Both the position numbers and the translations under genes were made by a program. The notes beneath the pieces are model-generated. The model did not search any database. It was not told the DNA's origin and saw only the letters and a program-made list of their open reading frames with translations. This document shows positions 35,579-43,919 of a DNA stretch of 47,526 nucleotides, in pieces. Every line of letters begins with the position of its first letter. Positions within the stretch are counted from its first letter, which is position 1. Source of the stretch: Acidobacteriota bacterium. Its GTDB lineage: Bacteria; Acidobacteriota; Terriglobia; Acidiferrales; UBA7541. Location: assembly GCA_021832085.1 (NCBI GenBank), contig JAKBLM010000030.1, forward strand, positions 1 to 47,526. Direction: 5' to 3'.

Positions 35579-35833
35579 CCAAATCCGAGAGCAACTCGCC
35601 GAACTCCCCCAAGCCATAGCTTCCGTTCAGCGATGCAGCGCTTCGGGCCAGCCCTTTCGCACAACGAAGTCGGGAAAACTCTTTTTTGCCCAAACCGATC
35701 AGGGTAAGTCGCGACGAAGGATTTTAGCAAAGAATCCGCCTGAAAATGCCGCATTTTGGGCCGGTAGAGGCGTCTCGTGCACGCCGGCGCCTGTTCGGGA
35801 GCCCTGCGGCAGCCTTCCCGGCGCGAATCCGGC

Positions 35834-36106
35834 CTACTCGGTCAACACGACGCTCTGGCCGGAAATCTCGAAACGTTTGCGGCAGCGGATGTTGCGGCAG
35901 GCGACCATGTCGTCGACGCGGACCATGTAGCTGCGCGCCTTGGCGAATCGTTTGCGGTCCTGTTCGCTGGCGCCCTGGGGCAAGCCCTTCTTCTTCGACC
36001 GCACTTTCCAGCGCACAGGGAAGGAGTTTTCCTGCCGGCAGAAGGGACAGACCAACGGAATCTGCTTCGTTTCCTCGCGTTCGTCGTAAAACTGGCGATC
36101 GTCCAC
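35834..36106 (-). CDS. Small zinc-ribbon protein, function unknown
   Basis: The 90-residue product has two cysteine pairs, C20-x2-C23 and C70-x4-C75, separated by a Lys/Arg-rich middle ('RWKVRSKKKGLPQ', 'RKRFAKARSYM'). This looks like a split zinc ribbon able to bind nucleic acid or protein. The start is GTG, with AAGGAGG about 7 nt upstream, a very strong ribosome site. It lies 17 bp after the polysaccharide deacetylase stop, so both are likely in one transcript. I do not recognise a named family, and the zinc binding is inferred from cysteine spacing. Confidence 0.75.
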   Translation of the reverse strand: MDDRQFYDEREETKQIPLVCPFCRQENSFPVRWKVRSKKKGLPQGASEQDRKRFAKARSYMVRVDDMVACRNIRCRKRFEISGQSVVLTE

Positions 36107-36123
36107 GATTCCCTCCTTGTGCG

Positions 36124-36864
36124 TCAGCCGGCGGCCAGCGGCTGCAGTTGGCGAGCTTGCTTGTCGATCGTGACAAATTCCATGCCGGCGTCGGCCCAGC
36201 GCGGCAGCCAGTGCTCGAGCGCGATGACCACATGGCTGCGGTCGGCGCGCTCGATAAACGGATCACCGTCGTGCATCAGCAGAATTTCCCCTCCGCGGGA
36301 GCGGGCCATCCGGCGCAGCATCCGCTCGGGCGGCTGCGGTTTCCAGTCGAACATCGCCCGCGACCACAGGGCCATTCCGGCCCAGCCGCCCCGGCGCAGC
36401 ACCGGCGCCAGTTGCGGACCACGGAACCCGTACGGCGGCCGCATCCAGCGCGGCACGATGCCTGCGGCGGCGAAAAGCACGTCCTGGCAACGGGCCAGTT
36501 CCTCGCGAATCTTCGCAGGCGAGAGCCAGAACAGGTTCGGGTGCGTATCGGTGTGATTGCCGACCGAGTGACCGCGCGCAACCACTTCCGCCACCAGGCC
36601 GGGATTCTCCCGGACGTGCCTCCCGATCATGAAAAACGTCCCCCGCGCGCCGTAGCGCTCCAGCAGGTCGAGGAGCGCGGGCGTGATGGCCGGATTGGGA
36701 CCATCGTCAAACGTGAGCGCCATCGTCCGCGGCGAATCAGCCCGGCACAGCACCGGCCCGAACAGCTGCGACCACGGGCTCATCGCAGCCCACGCCGTCA
36801 GCCCCCCGGCGCCGGCAATTACCAGCCCCGCCAACGATTCCACTATCGACTCGTCACCCAGCAT
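36124..36864 (-). CDS. Polysaccharide deacetylase (NodB/CE4 family), membrane-anchored
   Basis: This 246-residue enzyme removes acetyl groups from N-acetylated sugars of peptidoglycan, chitin-like or exported polysaccharides. CE4 motifs are complete: TFDDGPNP (motif 1, two Asp), HSVGNHTDTHPNL (HxxxH metal ligands), RPPYGFRG (motif 3), 'DWKPQPPE' (motif 4 region) and LLMHDG (motif 5 His). A hydrophobic N-terminal segment ('IVESLAGLVIAGAGGLTAWAAM') would anchor it in the inner membrane, facing outwards. The ATG at 36864 is chosen because GGAAAGG lies about 5 nt upstream; another in-frame ATG at 36900 has no good site. It is followed 17 bp later by a zinc-ribbon gene. The exact polymer is unknown. 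Confidence 0.92.
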   Translation of the reverse strand: MLGDESIVESLAGLVIAGAGGLTAWAAMSPWSQLFGPVLCRADSPRTMALTFDDGPNPAITPALLDLLERYGARGTFFMIGRHVRENPGLVAEVVARGHSVGNHTDTHPNLFWLSPAKIREELARCQDVLFAAAGIVPRWMRPPYGFRGPQLAPVLRRGGWAGMALWSRAMFDWKPQPPERMLRRMARSRGGEILLMHDGDPFIERADRSHVVIALEHWLPRWADAGMEFVTIDKQARQLQPLAAG

Positions 36865-36900
36865 AAGAACCTTTCCCTCAGTATCAAAGCACAATCGCAT

Positions 36901-37289
36901 CTATTCTCTCATGCCCGGCGCCCGCTGTCAGTTTGCCCCGCCGGCCCGTTCGTCAGGCCCGTTTCCCGATGCCTGGTCGAGCCAACCGCTCCAGTCCACG
37001 CCCCCGGCCGGCAGGAAGTGTCCACGTCGCGGGCACAGCCTTGAAAAATGGGGTGGTCCGGGCGAGCGGTTGGAGTAGCATGGACCACTGGAAGAAGGGC
37101 GAAATCATTCCCTCTGTTGGGTTTCACCGGGTAGCATCACTTCCGCCCGCGCTTTCGCCTGCGACGTGGATCGGTCCTTGCGATCCGCGGCGACTGCCGT
37201 TCTGGATTGGCCCGCCTTCGAGCCAATTGGCTTGTCGGCAGCCGGGTGTGCCTGCGTTACCAGACGCGAAAAGAGGTGAGAAAGCATCA
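36901..37289. other. Intergenic region with a 9-bp hairpin
   Basis: About 390 bp without a supportable gene. CGTGGATCG (37165-37173) can pair with CGATCCGCG (37181-37189) around a 7-nt loop, about 100 nt before the start of the small peptidase-like gene. I see no promoter boxes or T-tract that would fix its role. Confidence 0.4.
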
Positions 37290-37622
37290 ATGAAAGCGGC
37301 GATGAAGCGAATCGGCATGGTTGGGACGTTCCTGGCTGGGCTGCTGGTCGTGGCGTTTCTCGCAGTCGCCGCACTATCCGCGCCAAAGACGCCGACGCTG
37401 ATTCTGGCCGGTCACGACGATGGCGAATGCCCCGCTCCGCAATCCTGCGAATTCTGGCAGGCCCTGAAAACCCTGGGCGGCCCAACCGAAGTGGTGGTGT
37501 ACCTGCACGAAGGCCATGCGTTTGTCGATCCGGCGCATAACCGCGACGTGATCATCCGATCGCTTCGCCGGTTCAATTCCTATATCGGCAAACCCCTGCC
37601 GGAAAGCACGGAGGGGAAGTGA
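37290..37622 (+). pseudogene. Peptidase S9 (prolyl oligopeptidase) C-terminal remnant behind a hydrophobic leader
   Basis: The 110-residue frame starts at ATG 37290 (GAGGTGAG 10 nt upstream). It opens with a signal or anchor helix (about 8-30, 'GMVGTFLAGLLVVAFLAVAALS'). Residues 33-100 match only the last part of S9 peptidases: 'PTLILAGHDDGECPAPQSCEFWQALKTLGGPTEVVVYLHEGHAFVD'. That stretch has the triad Asp (44) and His (76), but there is no GxSxGG nucleophile and no propeller. The rest of the peptidase is not present upstream. It is either a decayed gene whose end was joined to a leader by deletion, or a small exported protein of new use. The good ribosome site and intact frame leave the second option open. 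Confidence 0.65.
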
Positions 37623-37651
37623 CTGGCCATTTGAACGATCGAGCGTCGGCT

Positions 37652-37657
37652 ATACTT
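37652..37657 (+). promoter_or_regulatory. -10 box of the site-2 protease gene
   Basis: TATACT (37652-37657, 5 of 6) predicts a start near 37664, 14 nt before the ATG. TTGAAC at 37632-37637 could be a -35 box, but with only a 14-bp spacer. Confidence 0.4.
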
Positions 37658-37677
37658 TCTTTGAGGTAACAAAGAGC

Positions 37678-38808
37678 ATGTTCTCGGGACCGGGTTTGAA
37701 GCTCGGGCGCGTGATGGGGATCCCCATCTTCGTGAACTGGAGCTGGGTTCTCATTTTCTTTCTGTTCACGGTGATGCTCGAGTCGCAGTTTTCCACCGAA
37801 CATCCCGGGTGGACACCGACGCAGCACTGGGGGCTGGCGGCCTTGGCCAGCCTGCTGCTATTCGGCTCGGTCCTGTTCCACGAACTGGGCCACAGCACCG
37901 TCGCCCTGCGCTACAAGATCCCGGTGCTCTCGATCACGCTGTTCGTCTTCGGCGGCGTGGCGGCAATCGCCCGCGAGCCCGAGCGGCCGCTGCAGGAATT
38001 CAATATCGCGATCGCTGGCCCGGCAACGAGCCTGTTGCTCGCGGGCATCTTTTACGGCCTCGCGCTGCCCTTTTCCCCGAATTCGATGTTTGCCGCCACG
38101 GCGATGCTGCTGGCCTACCTCAATGCGCTGCTGGCCGTCTTCAATCTGGTTCCCGGCTTCCCGCTGGATGGGGGGCGGATTCTTCGGTCGATCATCTGGG
38201 CGAAAAACAAGAATTTCAACCGGGCGACGCAGCTCGCTTCGCGGAGCGGCCAGGTGGTCGCCTATATCCTGATCGCGCTGGGCATCGCGGTTGCGCTGCT
38301 GGAAGGCGACTGGGTAAGCGGGGTGTGGTGGGTGTTCATCGGCTGGTTTTTGCTGACAGCCGCCAAGCAGAGCTACGCGCAGGTGGCCGTGCAACGGGTG
38401 CTTGACGGCCTGCGCGCGGCCGATGTGATGACTTCCGAGCTGCCGATGATCGATCGCTCGATTTCGCTCGAAGACTACGTGCAGGAGGTGCTTCGCACCG
38501 GCCGGCGCGCTCACCTGGTGCTCGGCAATAACGAACTGGTGGGCATGATCTCGCTGCAGGATGTGCACGGCATTCCCCGCCACGAATGGCCCAGCACCTC
38601 GATTCAGGCAACGATGGTGCCGATCGACCGGATCCAGTGGGTGCAGGCGGACGAGCCCGCGATGAAAATCCTCGAGCGGATGCAAAGCACCAACGTCTAC
38701 CAGATGCCGGTGCTGCGCGACGGACAGGTGGTTGGAATGGTTTCGCGCGATGCGATGCTCCGCGTGATCCAAACGCGCCTGCAGTTCGAGCGGTTCGCTC
38801 ACGCCTGA
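37678..38808 (+). CDS. Site-2 protease (S2P/M50) family intramembrane metalloprotease with CBS domains
   Basis: The 376-residue protein cuts substrates within the membrane. The zinc site is complete: HELGH (about residues 69-73) and the third ligand in NLVPGFPLDGGRILRS (about 156-171). Five to six helices fill the first 245 residues. Two CBS domains follow (about 250-310 and 315-372; 'AADVMTSELPMIDRSISLEDYV', 'VYQMPVLRDGQVVGMVSRDAML'), which usually bind adenine nucleotides and so could tie protease activity to energy state. This matches the SpoIVFB-like CBS-containing group of S2Ps. It stands 51 bp upstream of an OmpR-type response regulator with its own -10 box. Typical S2P targets are anti-sigma factors, but the one nearby ECF system is 21 kb away and lacks an obvious membrane anti-sigma factor. 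Confidence 0.94.
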   Translation: MFSGPGLKLGRVMGIPIFVNWSWVLIFFLFTVMLESQFSTEHPGWTPTQHWGLAALASLLLFGSVLFHELGHSTVALRYKIPVLSITLFVFGGVAAIAREPERPLQEFNIAIAGPATSLLLAGIFYGLALPFSPNSMFAATAMLLAYLNALLAVFNLVPGFPLDGGRILRSIIWAKNKNFNRATQLASRSGQVVAYILIALGIAVALLEGDWVSGVWWVFIGWFLLTAAKQSYAQVAVQRVLDGLRAADVMTSELPMIDRSISLEDYVQEVLRTGRRAHLVLGNNELVGMISLQDVHGIPRHEWPSTSIQATMVPIDRIQWVQADEPAMKILERMQSTNVYQMPVLRDGQVVGMVSRDAMLRVIQTRLQFERFAHA

Positions 38809-38841
38809 GCCCCGGCACCGCGGCGCCCGGCGACCGTGGGC

Positions 38842-38847
38842 TATAAT
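38842..38847 (+). promoter_or_regulatory. Consensus -10 box of the two-component operon
   Basis: A perfect TATAAT (38842-38847) predicts a start near 38854, 6 nt before the ATG at 38860. No -35 box is seen 16-18 bp upstream, which would suit activation by a regulator, possibly the response regulator itself. No Shine-Dalgarno sequence fits in the leader. Confidence 0.55.
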
Positions 38848-38859
38848 TAGACAATCGAG

Positions 38860-39531
38860 ATGCGCATCCTGGTGGTCGAAGACGAGGAGAAAGTTGCCAG
38901 CTTCGTGGCTCGGAGCCTCCGCGAGAAAACCTGGGCGGTCGATATCGCCACAACGGGCCGCCAGGCGCTCGAAGCCGGGCGCAATGCCGAATACGACCTG
39001 ATCCTGCTCGATCTGCGCCTGCCCGACATGGACGGGCTGGAGATTTGCCGCCGGCTGCGGCAGGAGGGCGTCGAGACGGCCATCCTGATGCTGACGGCGC
39101 GCGGAATGGTGGACGAGCGCGTGCAAGGCCTCGACGCCGGCGCGGACGACTATCTGGTGAAACCCTTCGCCCTGGCCGAACTCCACGCCCGCATTCGTGC
39201 GCTCGGCCGCCGCGGCTTGGGCCGCGGCGTGGTGCTGCGGTTTGGCGATTTGACGCTCGACCGGCGCCGGCGCCGCGTTGAGCGCGCCGGACAGCCGGTC
39301 GCGCTCACGCAAAAGGAGTTTGCCCTGCTCGAATTCCTGATGGTGCAGGCGCCGGAAACGGTCGCCCGCAGCGAAATCGTCGAGCATGTGTGGGATTCCA
39401 GCTTCGATAGCGGCAGCAACCTCGTCGAGGTGTACGTCAACCGACTGCGCCAGAAAGTCGACCATGGCCACCCGGTGAAGCTGCTCCACACCGTCCGTGG
39501 CGTCGGCTACCGGTTGGGACTGGAATCGTGA
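38860..39531 (+). CDS. OmpR/PhoB-family response regulator
   Basis: The 223-residue regulator has a receiver domain (1-118) with the acidic pocket EDEE near the N-terminus, phospho-acceptor Asp51 (LLDLRLPDMDG), Thr79 (MLTARG) and Lys101 (YLVKPF). Its winged-helix output domain (about 125-220) reads 'LRFGDLTLDRRRRRVERAGQPVALTQKEFALLEFLM' and 'SNLVEVYVNRLRQKVD...LHTVRGVGYRL'. When phosphorylated it should bind DNA as a dimer. It overlaps the histidine kinase gene by 4 nt, so they are translated together. The nearest likely targets are the efflux genes starting at 41184. The short leader and perfect -10 box are noted under the promoter. Confidence 0.96.
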   Translation: MRILVVEDEEKVASFVARSLREKTWAVDIATTGRQALEAGRNAEYDLILLDLRLPDMDGLEICRRLRQEGVETAILMLTARGMVDERVQGLDAGADDYLVKPFALAELHARIRALGRRGLGRGVVLRFGDLTLDRRRRRVERAGQPVALTQKEFALLEFLMVQAPETVARSEIVEHVWDSSFDSGSNLVEVYVNRLRQKVDHGHPVKLLHTVRGVGYRLGLES

Positions 39532-40940
39532 AACGCCCGCTCGGCCTGCGCGCGCGCATGATGCTGCTCTTCTGCGCGGCCGTCGGCGTTTTGCTTGCCG
39601 GCTCCTTCCTAGTCCTTTACGCATGGCTCGCCCGCAACACCCACCAGGAATTCGATCGGCGAGTTTTAGAAGCCGAAGCGCCGGTTGCCGCCGACATCGT
39701 CAGCGACGGCAGCGCGGAGGACGTCAGCCAGCTCAACCTGCCGGGGGAATATTTCGAAGTCACCGACCGCTCGGGCTACGTTCTCGCCCGCTCGCTCAAC
39801 ATGGCCTCCGCCTCGCTTCCGGTGCCCCCGAGCGCGCTCCGGGTTAGCAAAACAACCCTCTTCGACCTCGCTCGCTCGCCTCATGGCCCGCTGCGGGTGG
39901 CTGCCGTGCCGGTCGAGATCGGCAAGAAACCGGAGATCCTGTTCCTTGGCATGCCCACCCGTGGGCGCGAGGAGACGCTCGCCGATCTGCGTCACAGCCT
40001 GGGCGCGCTGCTGGCGTTGAGCCTGGCGGTGATGGCGCTGCTCTCGGCGTGGTACGTCGGGCGGAGCCTGCGGCCGATCGCCGCGCTCACCGAGCACGTC
40101 GCTCAGCTCGGCAAACGGCTCGAAACGCCCGGCGGCGCCCTGGCTGCCGTTCCGCTGCCCGAGGGGCTGGAAGTCCGCACCGACGAAATCGGACAGCTGG
40201 CGGCGGCCTTCGACAATCTTTGGGTGCGCATGGGCAACGCGGTGGCGCAGCTGCGGCAGTTTGTTTCCGACGCCTCGCACGAGCTACGCACGCCGCTGGC
40301 GGTCTTGCGCGGCGAAACCGAACTCGTGCTCGGCGAGCCGCGCAACGGAGAGGAATACCGCCGCGCTCTCGAAGTGATCCAGGACGAACTGGGCAAGCTG
40401 GGGCGGATCGTCGACGGCCTCTTCACGCTGACGCTGGCCGACGCCGGCCAGTTGCGGCTGGCCCGAGAGCCTCTCTATCTGAACGAGGTGCTCGAAGAGG
40501 CCTGCGCAATCGAGGAATCGCGAGCCCGGGCCAAGGGGATTCGCATCGAACGCTCGCTCGAGAACGAATTTGCCTACCTCGGCGACGAAACCTGGCTGCG
40601 GCAGCTCTTCCTGGCTTTCCTCGACAACGCCGTGAAATATTCTCCTTCGGGCACCAGAGTCCTCGTCTCTCTCGAAACACGCCACGACCAGGGCCCGCGC
40701 GTCCGTTTCGAGGACGAGGGCCGCGGGATCGCTCCCGAGCATTTGCCGCACATCTTCGAGCGCTTCTACCGCGCCGGCGCGGACGAAGCGCAGAGCGGCG
40801 GCCTGGGATTGGCCATCGCGCAGGCGATCGTGCATGCCTGCGGCGGCCACATCGGCTGCGCCAGCCAGCCCGGCGAGGGCACCCGCTTCACGGTCGATCT
40901 GCCCGCCCTGCCTCGGGACGGCTACCTAAACAAGAATTAA
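39528..40940 (+). CDS. Sensor histidine kinase (OmpR-class partner)
   Basis: The 470-residue kinase starts with GTG inside the stop of the regulator gene (GTGA). Order: helix 1 (about 12-30), periplasmic sensor (about 31-155), helix 2 (about 160-180), HAMP ('RSLRPIAALTEHVAQLG' onward), HisKA with phospho-acceptor His251 in VSDASHELRTPLAV, and an HATPase domain with N box 'FLAFLDNAVKYSPSG', G1 'FEDEGRGIAPEHL', F box 'IFERFYRAG' and G2 'GGLGLAIAQAIV'. All catalytic boxes are intact. The plan is that of copper or envelope-stress sensors such as CusS, and the following TolC-MFP-RND genes support control of efflux. The signal is unknown. Confidence 0.96.
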   Translation: MKRPLGLRARMMLLFCAAVGVLLAGSFLVLYAWLARNTHQEFDRRVLEAEAPVAADIVSDGSAEDVSQLNLPGEYFEVTDRSGYVLARSLNMASASLPVPPSALRVSKTTLFDLARSPHGPLRVAAVPVEIGKKPEILFLGMPTRGREETLADLRHSLGALLALSLAVMALLSAWYVGRSLRPIAALTEHVAQLGKRLETPGGALAAVPLPEGLEVRTDEIGQLAAAFDNLWVRMGNAVAQLRQFVSDASHELRTPLAVLRGETELVLGEPRNGEEYRRALEVIQDELGKLGRIVDGLFTLTLADAGQLRLAREPLYLNEVLEEACAIEESRARAKGIRIERSLENEFAYLGDETWLRQLFLAFLDNAVKYSPSGTRVLVSLETRHDQGPRVRFEDEGRGIAPEHLPHIFERFYRAGADEAQSGGLGLAIAQAIVHACGGHIGCASQPGEGTRFTVDLPALPRDGYLNKN

Positions 40941-41183
40941 TGCTGATTTCACCTGCCCGGCGCTCGGCGGGCATAAACTGAGCGGGGATTATAAGCAGGG
41001 ACGCGGAAATCAGAGCGTAACCAGTCGGGTGTCCTGTCAGCGGCCAGTCGGCCAGTCCATCTGGCTTCGCTCCTGCATCTTTTTCCAACGCATCCAAAAC
41101 GATGCGGAACGATAATGCCGAGGGACTCGGTCCGAACGACCATCAGTCCGACCCCATGAAACCGCGACAACTCGGAGAAAAAG

Positions 41184-42632
41184 ATGAACATGGAAAGAAC
41201 GCGACGCGGCAGCGCGCACCTCGAACGGCGCCCCATGCTTCGCCCAATGACAATCCCCCTGGGCATTCTTGCGGCGATCTGCCTCTGGCTTTCACCCGCC
41301 TTCGCTCAGGCGCAAAAGCCGGCGATGCCCCCCAGCCCGACGGTGAAACTGGTGGCGCCACCGCCCTCCGCCCAGCCCGGACCGCCCCCGCTGATCACGC
41401 TGAGCGAAGCGATTGCGCGAGCTCGGAAAAATAGTCCCGTATTCCAAGCGGCGGTCACGGCGGCGAAGCTGGCGAAAGAAAATCAGGTGCAGGCCCATGC
41501 CGCCATGCTGCCGTCGTTCAGCTATGTGATGCAGTACCTCAACACCCAAGGCAACGGGATTGCCGCCACCGGCCGGTACGTCGAGAACGACGGCGTGCAC
41601 GTTTATCGGCTGTGGGGCGTGATGCGGGAGAACATGCCGGCCAGCTTCTTCATCGATGCGGGACCGCACAAGGCCGCCTATTTGAGAGCGGTAGCCGATG
41701 CCGGTCAGGAAATCGCCCGCCGAGGTCTGGCCTTCACCGTCACGCAGGACTACTACGCGCTGGTGGTGGCCCAGCGCGATTACGTGACCGCGGAGGCAAG
41801 CCTGAGAGATGCCCGACACTTCCTCGCGATCAGCCAGGCCCTCGAAAAGGGCGGCGAAGTGGCCGAAACCGACGTCATCCGGTTCCAGTTGCAGGTAACC
41901 GACAAGAAGGAAGCGCTGGCAGCGGCTCAGCTGGCGATGTCGGTGGCCCGGCAGAATCTTGCCGTGCTGCTCTTCCCGACGCTCAACAACAATTTTCGGG
42001 TGGTCGACGACCTCAGCAGCCCGCCCTCGCTGCCCACTTTCGCCCAGGCCGAGGCCCGGGCACGGTTGCACAACCCGATCGTGCGGGCGGCGCTGGCCGC
42101 TTACCACGCCTCGCGCGTCGATGTCTCGATTGCCAAATCCTCTTTCTATCCCTCGCTGAGCATAAACCTTGACTATGGAATCGATGCAAACGCCATTGCG
42201 CTGCGCAGCATCGATACCACTGTACCGGGAGTGGTTCAGCCAAACCTGGGCTATTTCGTGACCTATTCGCTGAACTTGCCGATCTGGGACTGGGGGATGT
42301 TGCGGAGCAAGCTGCATCAAGCCAAGGACCAGCGCGACCTGGCGCAGGTCGACCTTTCCTACGCGCAGCGCGAAGTGCTCAGCCATCTCTATTCCTTCTA
42401 TAATCAGGCTGCGGTTGCGTGGGATCAGTTGTCGGACCTGGGACGCTCGGTCAGGCTGGCCAACCACAATCTGACACTGGTCACCATGCAATACAAGGCA
42501 GGAGAAACGACAGTGCTGCAGGTGCTCGATGCCGAAAATTCACTCGTACTGGCGCGCAACAACTATGTCGCCGGAGCGGCACAATACCGCAATTCGCTGG
42601 CCCAGCTGCAAACCCTGACGGGGAGTTTTTGA
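41184..42632 (+). CDS. TolC family outer-membrane efflux protein
   Basis: The 482-residue protein forms the outer-membrane duct of a tripartite pump. An N-terminal signal peptide (hydrophobic core about 22-38, ending FAQA) is followed by a Pro-rich linker. Two OEP repeats come next (about 68-270 and 285-480), each built of long coiled helices and short strands, for example 'LSEAIARARKNSPVFQAAVTAAKLAKENQVQAH' and the closing 'VTMQYKAGETTVLQVLDAENSLVLARNNYV'. GGAGA lies 6 nt before the ATG; a second ATG follows two codons later. The 243-bp gap after the histidine kinase gene shows only a GATAAT (41111-41116) as a possible -10 box. The next gene begins 2 nt after the stop, so the three pump genes are one operon. 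Confidence 0.94.
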   Translation: MNMERTRRGSAHLERRPMLRPMTIPLGILAAICLWLSPAFAQAQKPAMPPSPTVKLVAPPPSAQPGPPPLITLSEAIARARKNSPVFQAAVTAAKLAKENQVQAHAAMLPSFSYVMQYLNTQGNGIAATGRYVENDGVHVYRLWGVMRENMPASFFIDAGPHKAAYLRAVADAGQEIARRGLAFTVTQDYYALVVAQRDYVTAEASLRDARHFLAISQALEKGGEVAETDVIRFQLQVTDKKEALAAAQLAMSVARQNLAVLLFPTLNNNFRVVDDLSSPPSLPTFAQAEARARLHNPIVRAALAAYHASRVDVSIAKSSFYPSLSINLDYGIDANAIALRSIDTTVPGVVQPNLGYFVTYSLNLPIWDWGMLRSKLHQAKDQRDLAQVDLSYAQREVLSHLYSFYNQAAVAWDQLSDLGRSVRLANHNLTLVTMQYKAGETTVLQVLDAENSLVLARNNYVAGAAQYRNSLAQLQTLTGSF

Positions 42633-42634
42633 GC

Positions 42635-43900
42635 GTGCGCACCCCAGTTCTCCGCAGATTCACCTCGATCGCGCTGCTGGCCGGCGTCGGACTGGCGCTG
42701 GCCGGCTGCGCGAGAAAGAGCGCCCAGCCGACGGGCACGCTGGTCACTGTCCAGGCGGCCACCGTGCAACAAAAAACGATCCACAGGGTCGTTTCGGCCG
42801 ACGCGCTTCTTTATCCGCGCAGCCAAGCCAGCATCGTGCCGAAAATCAGCGCTCCGATCAAGCAGTTCTACGTCAATCGAGGCAGCATCGTTCACAAGGG
42901 CGAACTGCTCGCGGTACTCGAAAACAAGGATCTCGTCGCAGCAGTCGAGGAGGCCAAGGGAGCTTATGAGCAGGCGGAAGCGACCTACGCCACGAGCACC
43001 CAAGTCGATCTCCCAGCGCAAATTCAGTCGGCACGATTGAATGCGAAGGCCACCGCCCAGGCGATGGAGGTCGATCGGCTCATCTACCAGAGCCGGCTGC
43101 GGCTTTTCAAGGCCGGGGCGATGTCGCGGAATCTGATGGACCAGTCCCACGTCACCTACATTCAGGCCTACAACAACTATCAGATTGCGGAAACCCACCT
43201 GAAGGCGCTCGAGGCAGTGGGCGGGAAGGAGATGCTGAAGTTAGCGCAGGGGCAACTGGCTTCGGCCAAGGGCCGCTACATCGCCGCTCTCGCCCAGCTC
43301 CATTATTCCGAGATTCGTAGCCCGATCAGCGGGGTGGTGACCAGTCGGCCGCTCTACGAAGGACAGATGGCCACGGCAGGAACGCCGCTGATGACGGTGA
43401 TGAACTTGTCGCGGGTCATCGGCCGTGCGTATGTCTCGCCACAACAGGCTGAGATGCTTCTGGTCGGCGATTCCGCCATGATCGAGTCGGGTAAGGGCCA
43501 GCCTGACGTCCCCGCCAAAGTCACAGTAGTGAGTCCGGCGCTCGATCCAAACAGCACCACGGTGCAGGTTTGGGTTGAGGCCCCCAATCCCGGCGACCGC
43601 CTCAAGCCCGGAGCAACGGTTCGTGTGCACATGATCGCGAGCACGCAGGACACCCTGGTAGTTCCGGCCGAGGCGGTGCTGACTGCAAGCGATGGAGCCA
43701 CCTCAGTGATGGTCATCGGGCCGCACGACCACGCCCACCAGACGCCCGTCAAGACCGGGATTACCGAAAACGGCATGGTGCAGATCCTGAGTGGGCTCCA
43801 CGAAGGCGAGCAGGTGGTAACTAACGGCGCCTACGGCTTGCCCAATGGAACCCAAGTGCGGATCGTTCCAAGCGGCCCCGCAGCCGGTTCAGCGCAATAG
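42635..43900 (+). CDS. RND efflux periplasmic adaptor (membrane fusion) lipoprotein
   Basis: The 421-residue adaptor links the pump to the TolC duct. Starts at GTG 42635 or the TTG at 42629 both lie close to GGGGAG (42620-42625). The GTG is preferred for spacing. Its leader ends with the lipobox LAGC (Cys25), so it is a lipoprotein. Then come a split barrel-sandwich hybrid ('ISAPIKQFYVNRGSIVHKGELLAVLENKDL' and 'YSEIRSPISGVVTSRPLYEGQMATAGTPLMTVMNL'), a helical hairpin between them, a beta-barrel and a membrane-proximal domain ('PVKTGITENGMVQILSGLHEGEQVVTNGAY'). A short His-rich stretch (HDHAHQT) lies in the last part, which could bind metal. The stop is 19 bp before the RND gene. Confidence 0.94.
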   Translation: MRTPVLRRFTSIALLAGVGLALAGCARKSAQPTGTLVTVQAATVQQKTIHRVVSADALLYPRSQASIVPKISAPIKQFYVNRGSIVHKGELLAVLENKDLVAAVEEAKGAYEQAEATYATSTQVDLPAQIQSARLNAKATAQAMEVDRLIYQSRLRLFKAGAMSRNLMDQSHVTYIQAYNNYQIAETHLKALEAVGGKEMLKLAQGQLASAKGRYIAALAQLHYSEIRSPISGVVTSRPLYEGQMATAGTPLMTVMNLSRVIGRAYVSPQQAEMLLVGDSAMIESGKGQPDVPAKVTVVSPALDPNSTTVQVWVEAPNPGDRLKPGATVRVHMIASTQDTLVVPAEAVLTASDGATSVMVIGPHDHAHQTPVKTGITENGMVQILSGLHEGEQVVTNGAYGLPNGTQVRIVPSGPAAGSAQ

Positions 43901-43919
43901 GCATATTTCAGGAGTATTC

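Noticed and set aside
37858..39624. A 588-codon open frame on the minus strand opposite the site-2 protease and response regulator
   Set aside because: The plus strand encodes two full proteins with complete catalytic motifs. The antisense frame gives a His/Arg/Ala-rich sequence without domains, as GC-rich codon bias often produces.
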